Shown piece after piece: positions 41,820-50,498 of a stretch of 64,000 bases of DNA. The notes under the pieces were generated by a model, which had not been told where the DNA came from, did no database searches, and saw nothing but the letters and a program-made list of their open reading frames with translations. Position numbers and translations under genes: made by a program. Position 1 is the first letter of the stretch; every line of letters begins with the position of its first letter. The DNA is from Kitasatospora phosalacinea (GTDB lineage: Bacteria; Actinomycetota; Actinomycetes; Streptomycetales; Streptomycetaceae): assembly GCF_030268885.1 (NCBI RefSeq), contig NZ_BSSA01000020.1, forward strand, positions 1 through 64,000, written 5' to 3'.

Positions 41820-42803
41820 GTGACGCGATACCTCGCGGGGCGGCTCGGCTACTACGCCGCCCTGCTGACCGCAGCGGTGTTCCTCTCGTACGCCCTCACC
41901 GGCACCGCGCTCGGCCCCCGCGCCTACTTCGAGGCCAAGCAGCCGCGCCCCTCCGCCGCCGCCGTCGACCGGCAACTGACCGCGCTCAACCTCAACGACC
42001 GCACCCCCGTCGTCGAACGCTTCGGCACCTGGGCGAACGGACTGCTGCACGGCGACCTCGGCCGCACCATCCACGGCACCGCCGTCAACGAGGAGTTCGG
42101 CCGCCGGATCTGGGTCTCGCTGCGGCTGCTGCTGGTCGGCAGCCTGCTCGGCATGCTGCTCGGCGTCGCCGCCGGGGCCTGGAGCGCGGTGCGGCAGTAC
42201 CGGCTCTCCGACCGGGCGCTGACCGTGCTCTCCTTCGTGCTGCTCTCCACCCCCGTCTTCCTGCTCGCCCTACTGCTCAAGAACGGCGCCATCGCCGCCA
42301 AGAACGCCGCCGGGCACGAGGTGATCCCGTTCACCGGCTACGAGACGCCCAACCTGGCCGGCGGGATCGGCACCCACCTCGCCGACTGGGCGCTGCACCT
42401 GCTGCTGCCCACCCTCTCGCTCGCCCTCGGCGGCCTCGCCACCTACAGCCGCTACCAGCGCGCCACCATGCTCGACGTGCTCGGCGCCGACTACCTGCGC
42501 ACCGCCGAGGCCAAGGGGCTCACCCGCGGCCGCGCCCTGCTCAAGCACGGCCTGCGCACCGCGGTCATCCCGATGACCACCATGTTCGCCTACGCCTTCC
42601 TCGGCCTGTTCACCGGCGCCGCCTTCACCGAGACCATCTTCGGCTGGCACGGCATGGGCGAGTGGTTCATCCAGGCCGTCAACGAACAGGACGTCAACTC
42701 GGTGGCCGCGGTCAACCTCTTCGCCGCCGTGGTGGTCCTCGCCGCGGGCTTCCTCGCCGACGCCCTGCACGCCGCGCTCGACCCCCGGGTGCGCACCGCA
42801 TGA
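41820..42803 (+). CDS. peptide ABC transporter permease (DppB-type)
   Basis: A 327-residue membrane protein with six helices. The inner-membrane permease signature is in YLRTAEAKGLTRGRALLKHG near 230, followed by the FTGAAFTETIFGWHGMG block. GTG 41820 follows GGAGG. Its stop overlaps an ATG opening a 21-codon frame (42800-42865) before the second permease. It forms the translocation channel with the next permease for peptides delivered by the divergent binding protein. Confidence 0.9.
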   Translation: MTRYLAGRLGYYAALLTAAVFLSYALTGTALGPRAYFEAKQPRPSAAAVDRQLTALNLNDRTPVVERFGTWANGLLHGDLGRTIHGTAVNEEFGRRIWVSLRLLLVGSLLGMLLGVAAGAWSAVRQYRLSDRALTVLSFVLLSTPVFLLALLLKNGAIAAKNAAGHEVIPFTGYETPNLAGGIGTHLADWALHLLLPTLSLALGGLATYSRYQRATMLDVLGADYLRTAEAKGLTRGRALLKHGLRTAVIPMTTMFAYAFLGLFTGAAFTETIFGWHGMGEWFIQAVNEQDVNSVAAVNLFAAVVVLAAGFLADALHAALDPRVRTA

Positions 42804-42865
42804 GCGCGCAGTTCACGTCCTCCGCACGGAAGTCGGCGCTCCGCCCCGGGACGGTGACCGCATGA
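42800..42865 (+). CDS. 21-codon overlapping reading frame between two permease genes
   Basis: The ATG at 42800 overlaps the TGA of the first permease gene, and the frame's own TGA (42863-42865) overlaps the ATG of the second (42862). It begins MSAQFTSSARKS, similar to the MSAELTAVAQ start of the following protein, so it may be a duplicated start region. It could maintain ribosome coupling. Expression is unproven. Confidence 0.3.
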   Translation: MSAQFTSSARKSALRPGTVTA

Positions 42866-43827
42866 GCGCCGAACTCACGGCCGTAGCACAGCAGCTGACC
42901 GATGAACCGGTCGCACCGCGCGGGCGGCTGCGGCTGGCCGCCGGGCGGCTGGCCGGCTCGCGCGGGGCGCTGGCGGGGCTGGTGGTGCTGGGGCTGCTGT
43001 TCCTGCTGGCCTTCGTCGGGCCGTACCTGACGCCCTGGGACTACGCCGCGCCCGACTACGCCAACCTGCGCCAACCCCCTTCCGGGGAACACTGGTTCGG
43101 GACGAACGGGCTCGGGCAGGACGTGTTCGCGCAGACCGTCCGCGGGCTGCAGAAGTCGCTGGTGATCGGGCTGCTGGTGGCCGTCCTCTCCACCGGGCTG
43201 GCCTCGCTGGTCGGCGCCTGCGCCGGCTACTTCGGCGGCTGGACCGACCGGGTGCTGACCTTCCTGGTCGACCTGCTGCTGATCTTCCCGGCCTTCCTGG
43301 TGATCGCGGTGCTCTCGCCCCGGCTGCGCGGCAGCGGCTGGATCGCCTTCGTGCTGCTGCTCGCCGTCTTCAACTGGATGGTCACCGCCCGGGTGGTCCG
43401 CTCGATGACCCGCTCGCTGCGCGAGCGCGAATTCGTCGCCGCCGCCCGCTACATGGGCGTCGGACCGTTCCGGATCATCTGGCGGCACGTGCTGCCGAAC
43501 GTCTCCTCCTTCCTGATCATCGACGCCACCGTGACCGTCGGCGGCGCCGTGATGAGCGAGGCCGCGCTCTCCTACTTCGGCTTCGGCGTCCGTCCACCCG
43601 ACGTCTCGCTCGGCACCCTGCTGGCCGCCGGAGCCGCCGACGCGCCCGTCTTCCCCTGGCTGTTCTACTTCGCCGCCGGACTGCTGGTGCTGTTCGTGCT
43701 CGCCGTCAACCTGGTCGGCGACGGCCTGCGCGACGCCCTCGACCCGACGGCCGCCGCCGGACGCCACCGCCCCCGGCGCAGAAGCCGCCGCCGTCCCACC
43801 ACCCCCGCCCGCCGGAGCACACCGTGA
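42862..43827 (+). CDS. peptide ABC transporter permease (DppC-type)
   Basis: A 321-residue membrane protein. The N-terminal OppC_N helix (GALAGLVVLGLLFLLAFVGPYL) is followed by HWFGTNGLGQDVFAQTVRG, the classical DppC motif. The permease signature is in FVAAARYMGVGPFRIIWRHV. The ending SEAALSYFGFGVRPPDVSLG is also diagnostic. The last 25 residues are Arg/Pro-rich. ATG 42862. Its TGA overlaps the GTG of the ATPase gene. It pairs with the upstream permease. Confidence 0.92.
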   Translation: MSAELTAVAQQLTDEPVAPRGRLRLAAGRLAGSRGALAGLVVLGLLFLLAFVGPYLTPWDYAAPDYANLRQPPSGEHWFGTNGLGQDVFAQTVRGLQKSLVIGLLVAVLSTGLASLVGACAGYFGGWTDRVLTFLVDLLLIFPAFLVIAVLSPRLRGSGWIAFVLLLAVFNWMVTARVVRSMTRSLREREFVAAARYMGVGPFRIIWRHVLPNVSSFLIIDATVTVGGAVMSEAALSYFGFGVRPPDVSLGTLLAAGAADAPVFPWLFYFAAGLLVLFVLAVNLVGDGLRDALDPTAAAGRHRPRRRSRRRPTTPARRSTP

Positions 43828-45899
43828 CCACCCCGCCGCCCACCCCGACCGCCCCGCTGCTCACCGTCCGCGGCCTCACCGTCGACTTCGACGGCCACCC
43901 GGCGGTCCGCGGCGTCGACCTCGACCTGCACCGCGGCGAGACCCTCGGCCTGGTCGGCGAGTCCGGCTCCGGCAAGTCCGTCACCGCGCTCGCCGTCCTC
44001 GGCCTGCTGCCCGCCACCGCCCGCACCGGCGGCTCCGTCCGGCTGGACGGCCGCGAACTGCTCGGCCTGCCCGCCCGGCAGCTCGCCACCGTCCGCGGCC
44101 GCCGCATCGCGATGGTCTTCCAGGACCCGCTGTCCGCCTTCACCCCCGTCCACCGGATCGGCGACCAGATCGCCGAAGCCGTCCGGATCCACCAGGACGT
44201 CGGCCGCGCCGCCGCCCGCAGGCGCGCCGCCGACCTCCTCGACCTGGTCGGCATCCCCGACCCGGCCCGCGCCCTGGACGCCTTCCCGCACGAGTTCTCC
44301 GGCGGCATGCGCCAACGCGCCATGATCGCCATGGCGGTGGCCAACGAGCCCGACGTGCTGCTCGCCGACGAACCCACCACCGCCCTCGACGTCACCATCC
44401 AGGCCCAGGTCCTCGACGTGCTGCGCACCGCCCGCCGGGAGAGCGGCGCCGCCCTCGTCCTGGTCAGCCACGACCTCGGGGTGATCGCGGGCAGCGCCGA
44501 CCGGGTCGCCGTCATGTACGCCGGGCGGATCGTCGAGACCGCCCCCGTCGACGAGCTGTTCGCCGCACCCCGCCACCCCTACACCCTCGGCCTGATCGGC
44601 GCCGTCCCCCGGCCCGACGGCCGCGGCGGCCCGCTCGTCCCGATCCCCGGCCGCCCGCCCGCCGCCGGTGAACCCGCCGGCCCCGGCTGCGCGTTCGCCG
44701 ACCGCTGCCCGCTCGTCGAGGACCGCTGCCGCACCGCCGAACCCCCGCTCACCGGCACCGACGCCGACATCGGCTCCGGCCCGGGTGAGCACCGCGCCGC
44801 CTGCGTCCGGGCCGACCACCTCGCCGCGACCCGGCCCGCCCCCGCCGAGGTCTACCCCGTCCCGGCCCTGCCCGCCGCCGTCCCCCGCCCGCGGGCCGCC
44901 CGCGACAGCGTCCTCACCGTCCGCGGCCTGACCCGCAGCTTCCCCCGCCACCGCGGCGGCCTGCTGCGCCGCCGGGCGGGCGAGGTGCACGCCGTCGACG
45001 GCGTCGACCTCGACGTCCGGCAGGGCGAGACGCTCGGCCTGGTCGGCGAGTCCGGCTCCGGCAAGTCCACCACCCTGTACGAGATCCTGCGCCTGGCCGC
45101 CCCGCAGGGCGGCCGGATCGAACTCCTCGGCCAGGACACCGCCACCCTCGACCGGGCCGCCGTCCGGCGGCTGCGCTCCCGCGTCCAGATCGTCTTCCAG
45201 GACCCGGCGGCCTCCCTCGACCCGCGGATGCCGGTCGGCGACGTGCTCGCCGAACCCCTGCTCGCCCAGCGCACCCCGAAGGCGGAGGCCCGCCGCCGCG
45301 TCCCCGAACTGCTGCGCCAGGTCGGCCTCGACCCCGCGCACGCCGACCGCTACCCGCACGAGTTCTCCGGCGGCCAGCGCCAGCGCATCTCCATCGCCCG
45401 CGCCCTCGCCGTCCGCCCCGACCTGCTGGTCCTGGACGAACCCGTCTCCGCCCTCGACGTCTCCGTCCAGGCGGGCGTGCTCAACCTGCTCCAGCAGCTC
45501 AAGGCCGAACTCGGCCTCGCCTACCTGTTCGTCTCCCACGACCTGGCGGTGGTGCGCCACCTCGCCGACCGGGTCGCCGTCATGTACCTCGGCCGCACCG
45601 TCGAGAGCGGCACCGCCGCCCGCGTCCTCGACCGCCCCCGCCACCCCTACACCCGCGCCCTGCTCGCCGCCGTCCCGCTCCCCGACCCGCCCGCCGAACG
45701 CGCCCGCCCCCGCCTGCTGCTGGCCGGCGACCCGCCCTCCCCGGCCGAACGCCACCTCGGCTGCCCCTTCCGCACCCGCTGCCCCGTCCACCCCACCCTC
45801 ACCCCCGACCGGCGCACCCGCTGCGCCACCGAGACGCCCCCCGCCCTCCCCGCGGCCCCGGGCGTCGACCACACCGCCGCCTGCCACTACCCGGACTGA
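43824..45899 (+). CDS. fused peptide ABC transporter ATPase (DppD-DppF type, two nucleotide-binding domains)
   Basis: A 691-residue protein containing both ATPase subunits. Domain 1 (about 10-330): Walker A GESGSGKS, signature FSGGMRQRAMIAMA, Walker B LLADEPTTALD, then the oligopeptide-transporter C-terminal domain with CAFADRCP and a further Cys pair. Domain 2 (about 365-690): GESGSGKST, FSGGQRQRISIARAL, VLDEPVSALD, and its own C-terminal Cys motif LGCPFRTRCP. The Cys clusters fit the Fe-S/OppF-type motif. In most bacteria these are two genes; the fusion is frequent in actinomycetes. GTG 43824 overlaps the preceding stop. Confidence 0.93.
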   Translation: MTTPPPTPTAPLLTVRGLTVDFDGHPAVRGVDLDLHRGETLGLVGESGSGKSVTALAVLGLLPATARTGGSVRLDGRELLGLPARQLATVRGRRIAMVFQDPLSAFTPVHRIGDQIAEAVRIHQDVGRAAARRRAADLLDLVGIPDPARALDAFPHEFSGGMRQRAMIAMAVANEPDVLLADEPTTALDVTIQAQVLDVLRTARRESGAALVLVSHDLGVIAGSADRVAVMYAGRIVETAPVDELFAAPRHPYTLGLIGAVPRPDGRGGPLVPIPGRPPAAGEPAGPGCAFADRCPLVEDRCRTAEPPLTGTDADIGSGPGEHRAACVRADHLAATRPAPAEVYPVPALPAAVPRPRAARDSVLTVRGLTRSFPRHRGGLLRRRAGEVHAVDGVDLDVRQGETLGLVGESGSGKSTTLYEILRLAAPQGGRIELLGQDTATLDRAAVRRLRSRVQIVFQDPAASLDPRMPVGDVLAEPLLAQRTPKAEARRRVPELLRQVGLDPAHADRYPHEFSGGQRQRISIARALAVRPDLLVLDEPVSALDVSVQAGVLNLLQQLKAELGLAYLFVSHDLAVVRHLADRVAVMYLGRTVESGTAARVLDRPRHPYTRALLAAVPLPDPPAERARPRLLLAGDPPSPAERHLGCPFRTRCPVHPTLTPDRRTRCATETPPALPAAPGVDHTAACHYPD

Positions 45900-45908
45900 G
45901 GCCGGGCA

Positions 45909-45927
45909 GTGGCAGGGGCCCTGCTAC
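45909..45927. terminator. short hairpin between convergent ATPase and acylase genes
   Basis: GTGGCAGG/CCTGCTAC arms (one G-T pair) around a GGC-rich turn, in the 35-bp gap between two convergent stop codons. A plausible shared terminator. Confidence 0.45.
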
Positions 45928-45934
45928 GGCCGGG

Positions 45935-48900
45935 TCACTTGGCGTAGATCCCTACCTCGTCGAGCGAGTAGCGGTTGTCGGTGCCGCGGGCCAGCATCAC
46001 CACCCGCACGTGGCGGGCGTCGACCGGGCTGAAGGCGCGGTTCTCCAGGCCGCCGCGGTCGGTGGTGGTGGAGTAGACGGTGCGCCAGGTGGTGCCGTCG
46101 GTGGAGACGTCGACGCGGTAGGCGGTGGCGTACTGGTCGGACCAGTCGAGGACGACCCGGCCGACCCTGCGGACGCCGCCCAGGTCGACGTCCAGCCAGG
46201 CGGTGGCCACCGTCTTGGACGCCCAGCGGGTGCCGGGGTTGCCGTCGACGGCCTGCCTGGGCGGGTAGGCGACCACGACCGCGTCCTGGTAGTCGGAGGC
46301 GGTGGCGGTCGCACCGCGGGCCAGGTTGGTCAGGTCGTCGGTGCGGCGGGCCGGGAACTCCACCACCTGCTGGTAGGTCGGCCGGTTCTGCCAGGCGATC
46401 CGCGGGACGGTGATGCCGCCCATCGCCCGGTGCACGATCGAGTCGGCGCACAGCTGGTCGCCCGCCGCGCAGTACTTGTCGGCCGGGTACGTGGTGGTCG
46501 CCGGGGTCGCCACCGCCCGGGCGAGGGTGGTCAGCAGCACCTGCCGGCAGGCGTCGAGCGCGCCGCCGCCGCAGTACGCCCTCTCCAGCGGCCCGGCGAC
46601 CGGGCGGCCGAGCACCGTGCGCAGGTCCTTGTCCACGTACGACCACCAGCCGTGCTGGAACGCCGAGCCCTTGTGCGCCTCGCCCGCCGCGATGTCGCTG
46701 CCGCCGGAGGTGGTGCCCAACTGCCCGCCGGAGGGCGTCTCGTTGATCGGCGCGACGGCCGTCAGCGCCCGCCACGCGCCGTCGCCCAGGCCGGGCCGGA
46801 ACTCGCCCTCGACCAGCAGCGGCCACCAGGCGTCCAGCACCCGGATCGCCTCCGCGTCGGTGTACGCGCCCGCGCCCCTGCTCGCCTCGCGCCGGTGCGA
46901 GCCGCCCGCCGCCCAGGCCTTCAGCTCGGCGACGGCGCCGGCCGCCGCCGGGTCGGCGACCGGCGCCGAGTCCAGCACCGCGAGCAGTTCGGGCAGCACC
47001 CGCTCGGCCCGCAGGTCGACGTTGGCGGCGTCCTCCATCGCCTTGACCAGGTCGGTGCGGGTGACGCCGCCGCGCTGCACCAGCGCCTTCACCCGGGTGT
47101 CCAGCAGGTCGGCCCGGTGGACGGCGCCGTTGCCCCAGGCGGAGGTGAAGCCCGGGGCCTGCTTGTTGTTCCAACTGACGTAGTAGTCCTGGTCGGTGGA
47201 CTGCGCGTGCCGGGCGGGCGGTTCGACCGCGGGGGTGTTGGTGGCCCGGTCCCAGCCCTGCCAGGTGTAGGCCGGGCGGGCCAGGACCGGCAGGTCCGGG
47301 TCGGTGCCGGGGGCGCGCAGCGGCTCGGCGCCGGAGTTGTAGTACGCGGTGTGGTCGGCGTCCGCGTAGAACCAGTTGAAGGTGTAGCCGATGTCCTGCG
47401 CGGCCCGCTGGAACGCCGCCGCCGAGGTGATTGCCGCCGGGTCGTTGAACTGCTGGAAGCCGATCACCGAGTCCACCTCGTGCCGGTAGGTGGAGCGCAG
47501 CGCGGTGTACGCCACCGGCCGCCCGCCGACCGTCCCGGTGTGGGTGACCAGCCCGTAGGCCGAACGCAGCGTCACCAGGTCGTAGGCGCCCGCCGCGGTG
47601 GAGTCCGCGGTGGTCGGCTGCCAGGCGTTGTGCCTGGTCAGGCGCTCGAACGGGGTGCAGGTGCCGTCCAGCAGGTAGCCGGGGGAGGAGGTGGACGGGG
47701 TGCCGCCGCCCGGCTCGCACAGGTCGACCGCGAAGGTGTCGGTGATGTCCTGGTTGGCGGAGGTCGCGCTCCAGGAGTAGTCCAGGCCGCGGCCGATCTC
47801 CACGTAGAAGCTCAGACCCGGGAAGGACGCGCCCCGGCTGCGCAGGCCCGGGCCGTCCAGCTCCTGCACCATCAGGATCTGCGGCGCGTAGTAGCCGGTC
47901 TGCGGGCCGAACACGGCGACCGGGTGCCCGGAGGCGGTGTGCGCGCCGGAGACCAGCAGGGCGTTCGACATGCCCTTCTTCGCGGTGATCAGGTCGGCGG
48001 GCAGCACGCCCTCGGCGGCCGGGGCGGCCGTGGTCCCGGCGGATCCGGTGGCGTTCGCGGCGTGCGACAGCTCGGTGACCGACCCCGGGTCCGGCAGCGC
48101 GGTGCCCACCGGGGCGGCGGGCGAGGCCGCGTACGGGAAGGCGGTGCCGTCGTGCACGGTGGCCGTCGCCTCCGGGTCGTCCTCGGCCCGCCAGGCCGCG
48201 TACGCCCGGTCGCCCGCCTCGGTGCCGTACTGCTGCCGCAGGGCGAGCCGGGCCAGTGCGTTGCCGACCTCGCCGCCCCCGCCGCCGCCGAAGATCGCCC
48301 CGATCACCGAGGAGATCGCCACCACGTCGGTGGGCGTGAACGGCTCGACGGTCGACCCGTGCCCGGTCAGCACGTACTCGCCCGGGTAGGTGTCGGCCGC
48401 GACGTCGGCCGCCGCGAAGGCGTTCAGGCCCGCCACGTAGTCCTGCACGTCCTGCCAGGCCTGGGCGCCGCGCGGGCCGGACGCCTTCACCCGGTCGATC
48501 TGCTGCTGCAGGTCCGCCTCGGTGTACGGGGCGACCGCCCACAGGCTCTGCTCCAGCGCCCGGTTGCCCGGCGCGCCGCCCGCGAACGAGGACAACTGGC
48601 CGCGGCCCACGTGCCGCAGCACGTCGATCAGCCAGAGCCGGTCCTGCCCGGCCGCGTACCCGGCGCCGAACTCGGTGTCCGAGCGGGTCACGCCCTTGAC
48701 GTGCGGGGTGCCGGTCGCCTTGTCCCGGGTGATGGTCACCCCGGCGCGCGGCGTGGTGGTGCTCTCCACCTGCCCGGCGGGCACCCCGAACGAGGCGTCG
48801 TTGAAGTACGCCGACAGCTGGTCCGGCGTCAGGCCGCTGTAGTCGTGCAGCAGCGCGTCGTACGCGTCGACCTGGTCCGCCGAGTGCGCCGGGCGGGTGC

Positions 48901-49126
48901 CCACGCTCTGGTGCAGCAGGATCCCGGCCAGCGTGGCGTGCCCGTTCTCGCCCGCCGTCAGGATGTCCTGGCACTGCCCCAGGCACGGGTCCCCGGCGGT
49001 GGGGGCGGGCCCGGCGGCGGCCCCGGCGGCGGGCTGGGCGGTGAGGGCGCCGAGCAGCAGCGCGGTGGAGGCGAGCACGGCGAGGACGGCCGAACGCCAT
49101 CGGCGCGGAACGGGGGCAGCGGGCAC
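45935..49126 (-). CDS. secreted penicillin-acylase-family hydrolase with C-terminal discoidin (F5/8 C) domain
   Basis: A 1063-residue Ntn-hydrolase precursor. The signal peptide covers 1-about 37. The alpha-chain region contains GVTITRDKATGTPHVKGVT, then FGAGYAAGQDRLWLIDVLRH. Autocleavage is expected at GM/SN, leaving Ser387 as N-terminal nucleophile of the beta chain (KKGMSNALLVSG). Beta-chain motifs include FGPQTGYYAPQILM, then SFYVEIGRGLDYSWSATSAN. The last about 140 residues (from ARGATATASDYQD to DEVGIYAK) are a discoidin/CBM32-like domain, probably for binding cell wall or polysaccharide. Family members cleave amides such as beta-lactam side chains, acyl-homoserine lactones or echinocandin acyl tails; the substrate here is unknown. 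ATG 49126. Confidence 0.88.
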   Translation of the reverse strand: MPAAPVPRRWRSAVLAVLASTALLLGALTAQPAAGAAAGPAPTAGDPCLGQCQDILTAGENGHATLAGILLHQSVGTRPAHSADQVDAYDALLHDYSGLTPDQLSAYFNDASFGVPAGQVESTTTPRAGVTITRDKATGTPHVKGVTRSDTEFGAGYAAGQDRLWLIDVLRHVGRGQLSSFAGGAPGNRALEQSLWAVAPYTEADLQQQIDRVKASGPRGAQAWQDVQDYVAGLNAFAAADVAADTYPGEYVLTGHGSTVEPFTPTDVVAISSVIGAIFGGGGGGEVGNALARLALRQQYGTEAGDRAYAAWRAEDDPEATATVHDGTAFPYAASPAAPVGTALPDPGSVTELSHAANATGSAGTTAAPAAEGVLPADLITAKKGMSNALLVSGAHTASGHPVAVFGPQTGYYAPQILMVQELDGPGLRSRGASFPGLSFYVEIGRGLDYSWSATSANQDITDTFAVDLCEPGGGTPSTSSPGYLLDGTCTPFERLTRHNAWQPTTADSTAAGAYDLVTLRSAYGLVTHTGTVGGRPVAYTALRSTYRHEVDSVIGFQQFNDPAAITSAAAFQRAAQDIGYTFNWFYADADHTAYYNSGAEPLRAPGTDPDLPVLARPAYTWQGWDRATNTPAVEPPARHAQSTDQDYYVSWNNKQAPGFTSAWGNGAVHRADLLDTRVKALVQRGGVTRTDLVKAMEDAANVDLRAERVLPELLAVLDSAPVADPAAAGAVAELKAWAAGGSHRREASRGAGAYTDAEAIRVLDAWWPLLVEGEFRPGLGDGAWRALTAVAPINETPSGGQLGTTSGGSDIAAGEAHKGSAFQHGWWSYVDKDLRTVLGRPVAGPLERAYCGGGALDACRQVLLTTLARAVATPATTTYPADKYCAAGDQLCADSIVHRAMGGITVPRIAWQNRPTYQQVVEFPARRTDDLTNLARGATATASDYQDAVVVAYPPRQAVDGNPGTRWASKTVATAWLDVDLGGVRRVGRVVLDWSDQYATAYRVDVSTDGTTWRTVYSTTTDRGGLENRAFSPVDARHVRVVMLARGTDNRYSLDEVGIYAK

Positions 49127-49283
49127 CTGGGCCTCTTCCTGACAGTGGGTATCGGAAGTTCGGGCGCACGCTAGTCCGCGGAGTGACCGACGGGTAGGGG
49201 TCGCGCGGGCGTTGCCACGGAACTGTCATCCATCCGTCACGCAAGCGAACTGACGCCCCGTCGGAGCACCGGCCCGTCGCCCG

Positions 49284-50168
49284 TCAGGAGGCGTCCGGAC
49301 GGGACCCGGCCGGGGTGAAGGAACGGCCGGACAGCTCCGAGGGCGCGGCGAGTTCGGCCAGCACGTGCAGCGCGGCCTGCGAGGGGGAGCCCTCCTCGGC
49401 GGTGTACGTCACCAGGGTCTGGTCGGGGTCGCCGGGCAGGGTCAGGCTCTCGTACGCGACGGTGAACTCGCCGACCGCGGGGTGGCGCAGGTGGTAGGTG
49501 CCGTGGGTCTTCTCCCGGAGCTCCTGCTGCTCCCACAGCCGCCGGAACTCGCCGCTGCGCTCGGACAGTTCCGCGACCAGCGCCGGGTACGCGGGGTCGC
49601 CGGGGTGGCGGCCGAGGTCGAGCCGCAGGTAGGCGACGATGTCGCGGGCCTTCGCCTCCCAGTCGACGAAGCGGCTGCGCAGCTCCTCGTGGCAGAAGAC
49701 CAGCCACGCCTTGTTGAGCCGCTCGGCCGGGAGCGCCGCGAAGTCGACCATCATGGCGGCCATCGGCGCGTTCCAGGCCAGCACGTCGGTCCGGCGGCCC
49801 ACCACGTACGCCGGGGTGTGCGGCATCGAGTCCATCAGCCGGCGCAGGCCCGGACGCACCTGCTGCACGGGCGCCGGCAGCGGCCCGTCGGTGGCCCGCA
49901 CCAGCCGGTGCAGGTGACCGGTCTCCACCCGGTCCAGGCGCAGCGCCCGGGCGACGGCGTCGACGATCGCGTCGGACACGTTCTCGGCCCGGCCCTGCTC
50001 GAACCGGGTGTAGTAGTCGGCGCTCACCCCGGCGAGCTGGGCCAACTCCTCCCGGCGCAGGCCCGGTACCCGCCGCCGCTCGCCGAAACCCCGCAACCCC
50101 GCGTCCTCCGGACGGATCCGGGCGCGGCGGGAGCGCAGGAAGGCACCGAGGTCGGCTCGTCGGTTCAT
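49284..50168 (-). CDS. XRE-family regulator with MmyB-like ligand domain
   Basis: A 294-residue regulator. The helix-turn-helix part is LGAFLRSRRARIRPEDAGL, then VPGLRREELAQLAGVSADYY and TRFEQGR. The C-terminal MmyB-like PAS-type domain includes TPAYVVGRRTDVLAWNAPMA, then RDIVAYLRLDLGRHPGDPAY. Such proteins sense fatty acids or other small ligands and commonly regulate a divergent oxidoreductase gene. Here an aldo/keto reductase lies divergently, 330 bp away. ATG 50168. Confidence 0.88.
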   Translation of the reverse strand: MNRRADLGAFLRSRRARIRPEDAGLRGFGERRRVPGLRREELAQLAGVSADYYTRFEQGRAENVSDAIVDAVARALRLDRVETGHLHRLVRATDGPLPAPVQQVRPGLRRLMDSMPHTPAYVVGRRTDVLAWNAPMAAMMVDFAALPAERLNKAWLVFCHEELRSRFVDWEAKARDIVAYLRLDLGRHPGDPAYPALVAELSERSGEFRRLWEQQELREKTHGTYHLRHPAVGEFTVAYESLTLPGDPDQTLVTYTAEEGSPSQAALHVLAELAAPSELSGRSFTPAGSRPDAS

Positions 50169-50498
50169 GCCCGTGATCCTAGTGAACCGGCCCGACGGGC
50201 CGGGCCGGACGGACGGGTGGACGGGGGCCGGACGGACGGGGCCGCGGGGCGCCGGAAAAGTCGCAGGCATGAAGGAGCGTGCGCCGGGCAGGCGTCGGGT
50301 GCGGCGGACGAGGGCCCGGTCGTTCCCCCCCTGCGGCCGGGCCCCCCGTCGCGTCGTGCGGGGTGCGGGTCCGATGGGGGTTCTGGCAGACCCAGGTTGG
50401 GCGGTACCGGGGACGAGCGGAGCCCTGGGTGGGGGTGTGCGCGGCCGTGAGGATGGGTGACGCACCACCGGACACCCGAACGTGAGGAACCCGCAGCC
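50169..50498. other. divergent intergenic region of the XRE regulator and aldo/keto reductase
   Basis: A 330-bp gap expected to hold both promoters. I see a GGACGG-type repeat run at 50206-50245 but no convincing operator. An open frame from 50269 with a Pro/Arg-rich product has no support as a gene. Confidence 0.4.

Noticed and set aside
45924..49244. A 1106-codon open frame on the minus strand overlapping the acylase gene
   Set aside because: It is a GC-bias shadow: Arg/Gly/Pro-rich, no domain, and it overlaps the well-supported penicillin-acylase frame on the same strand.
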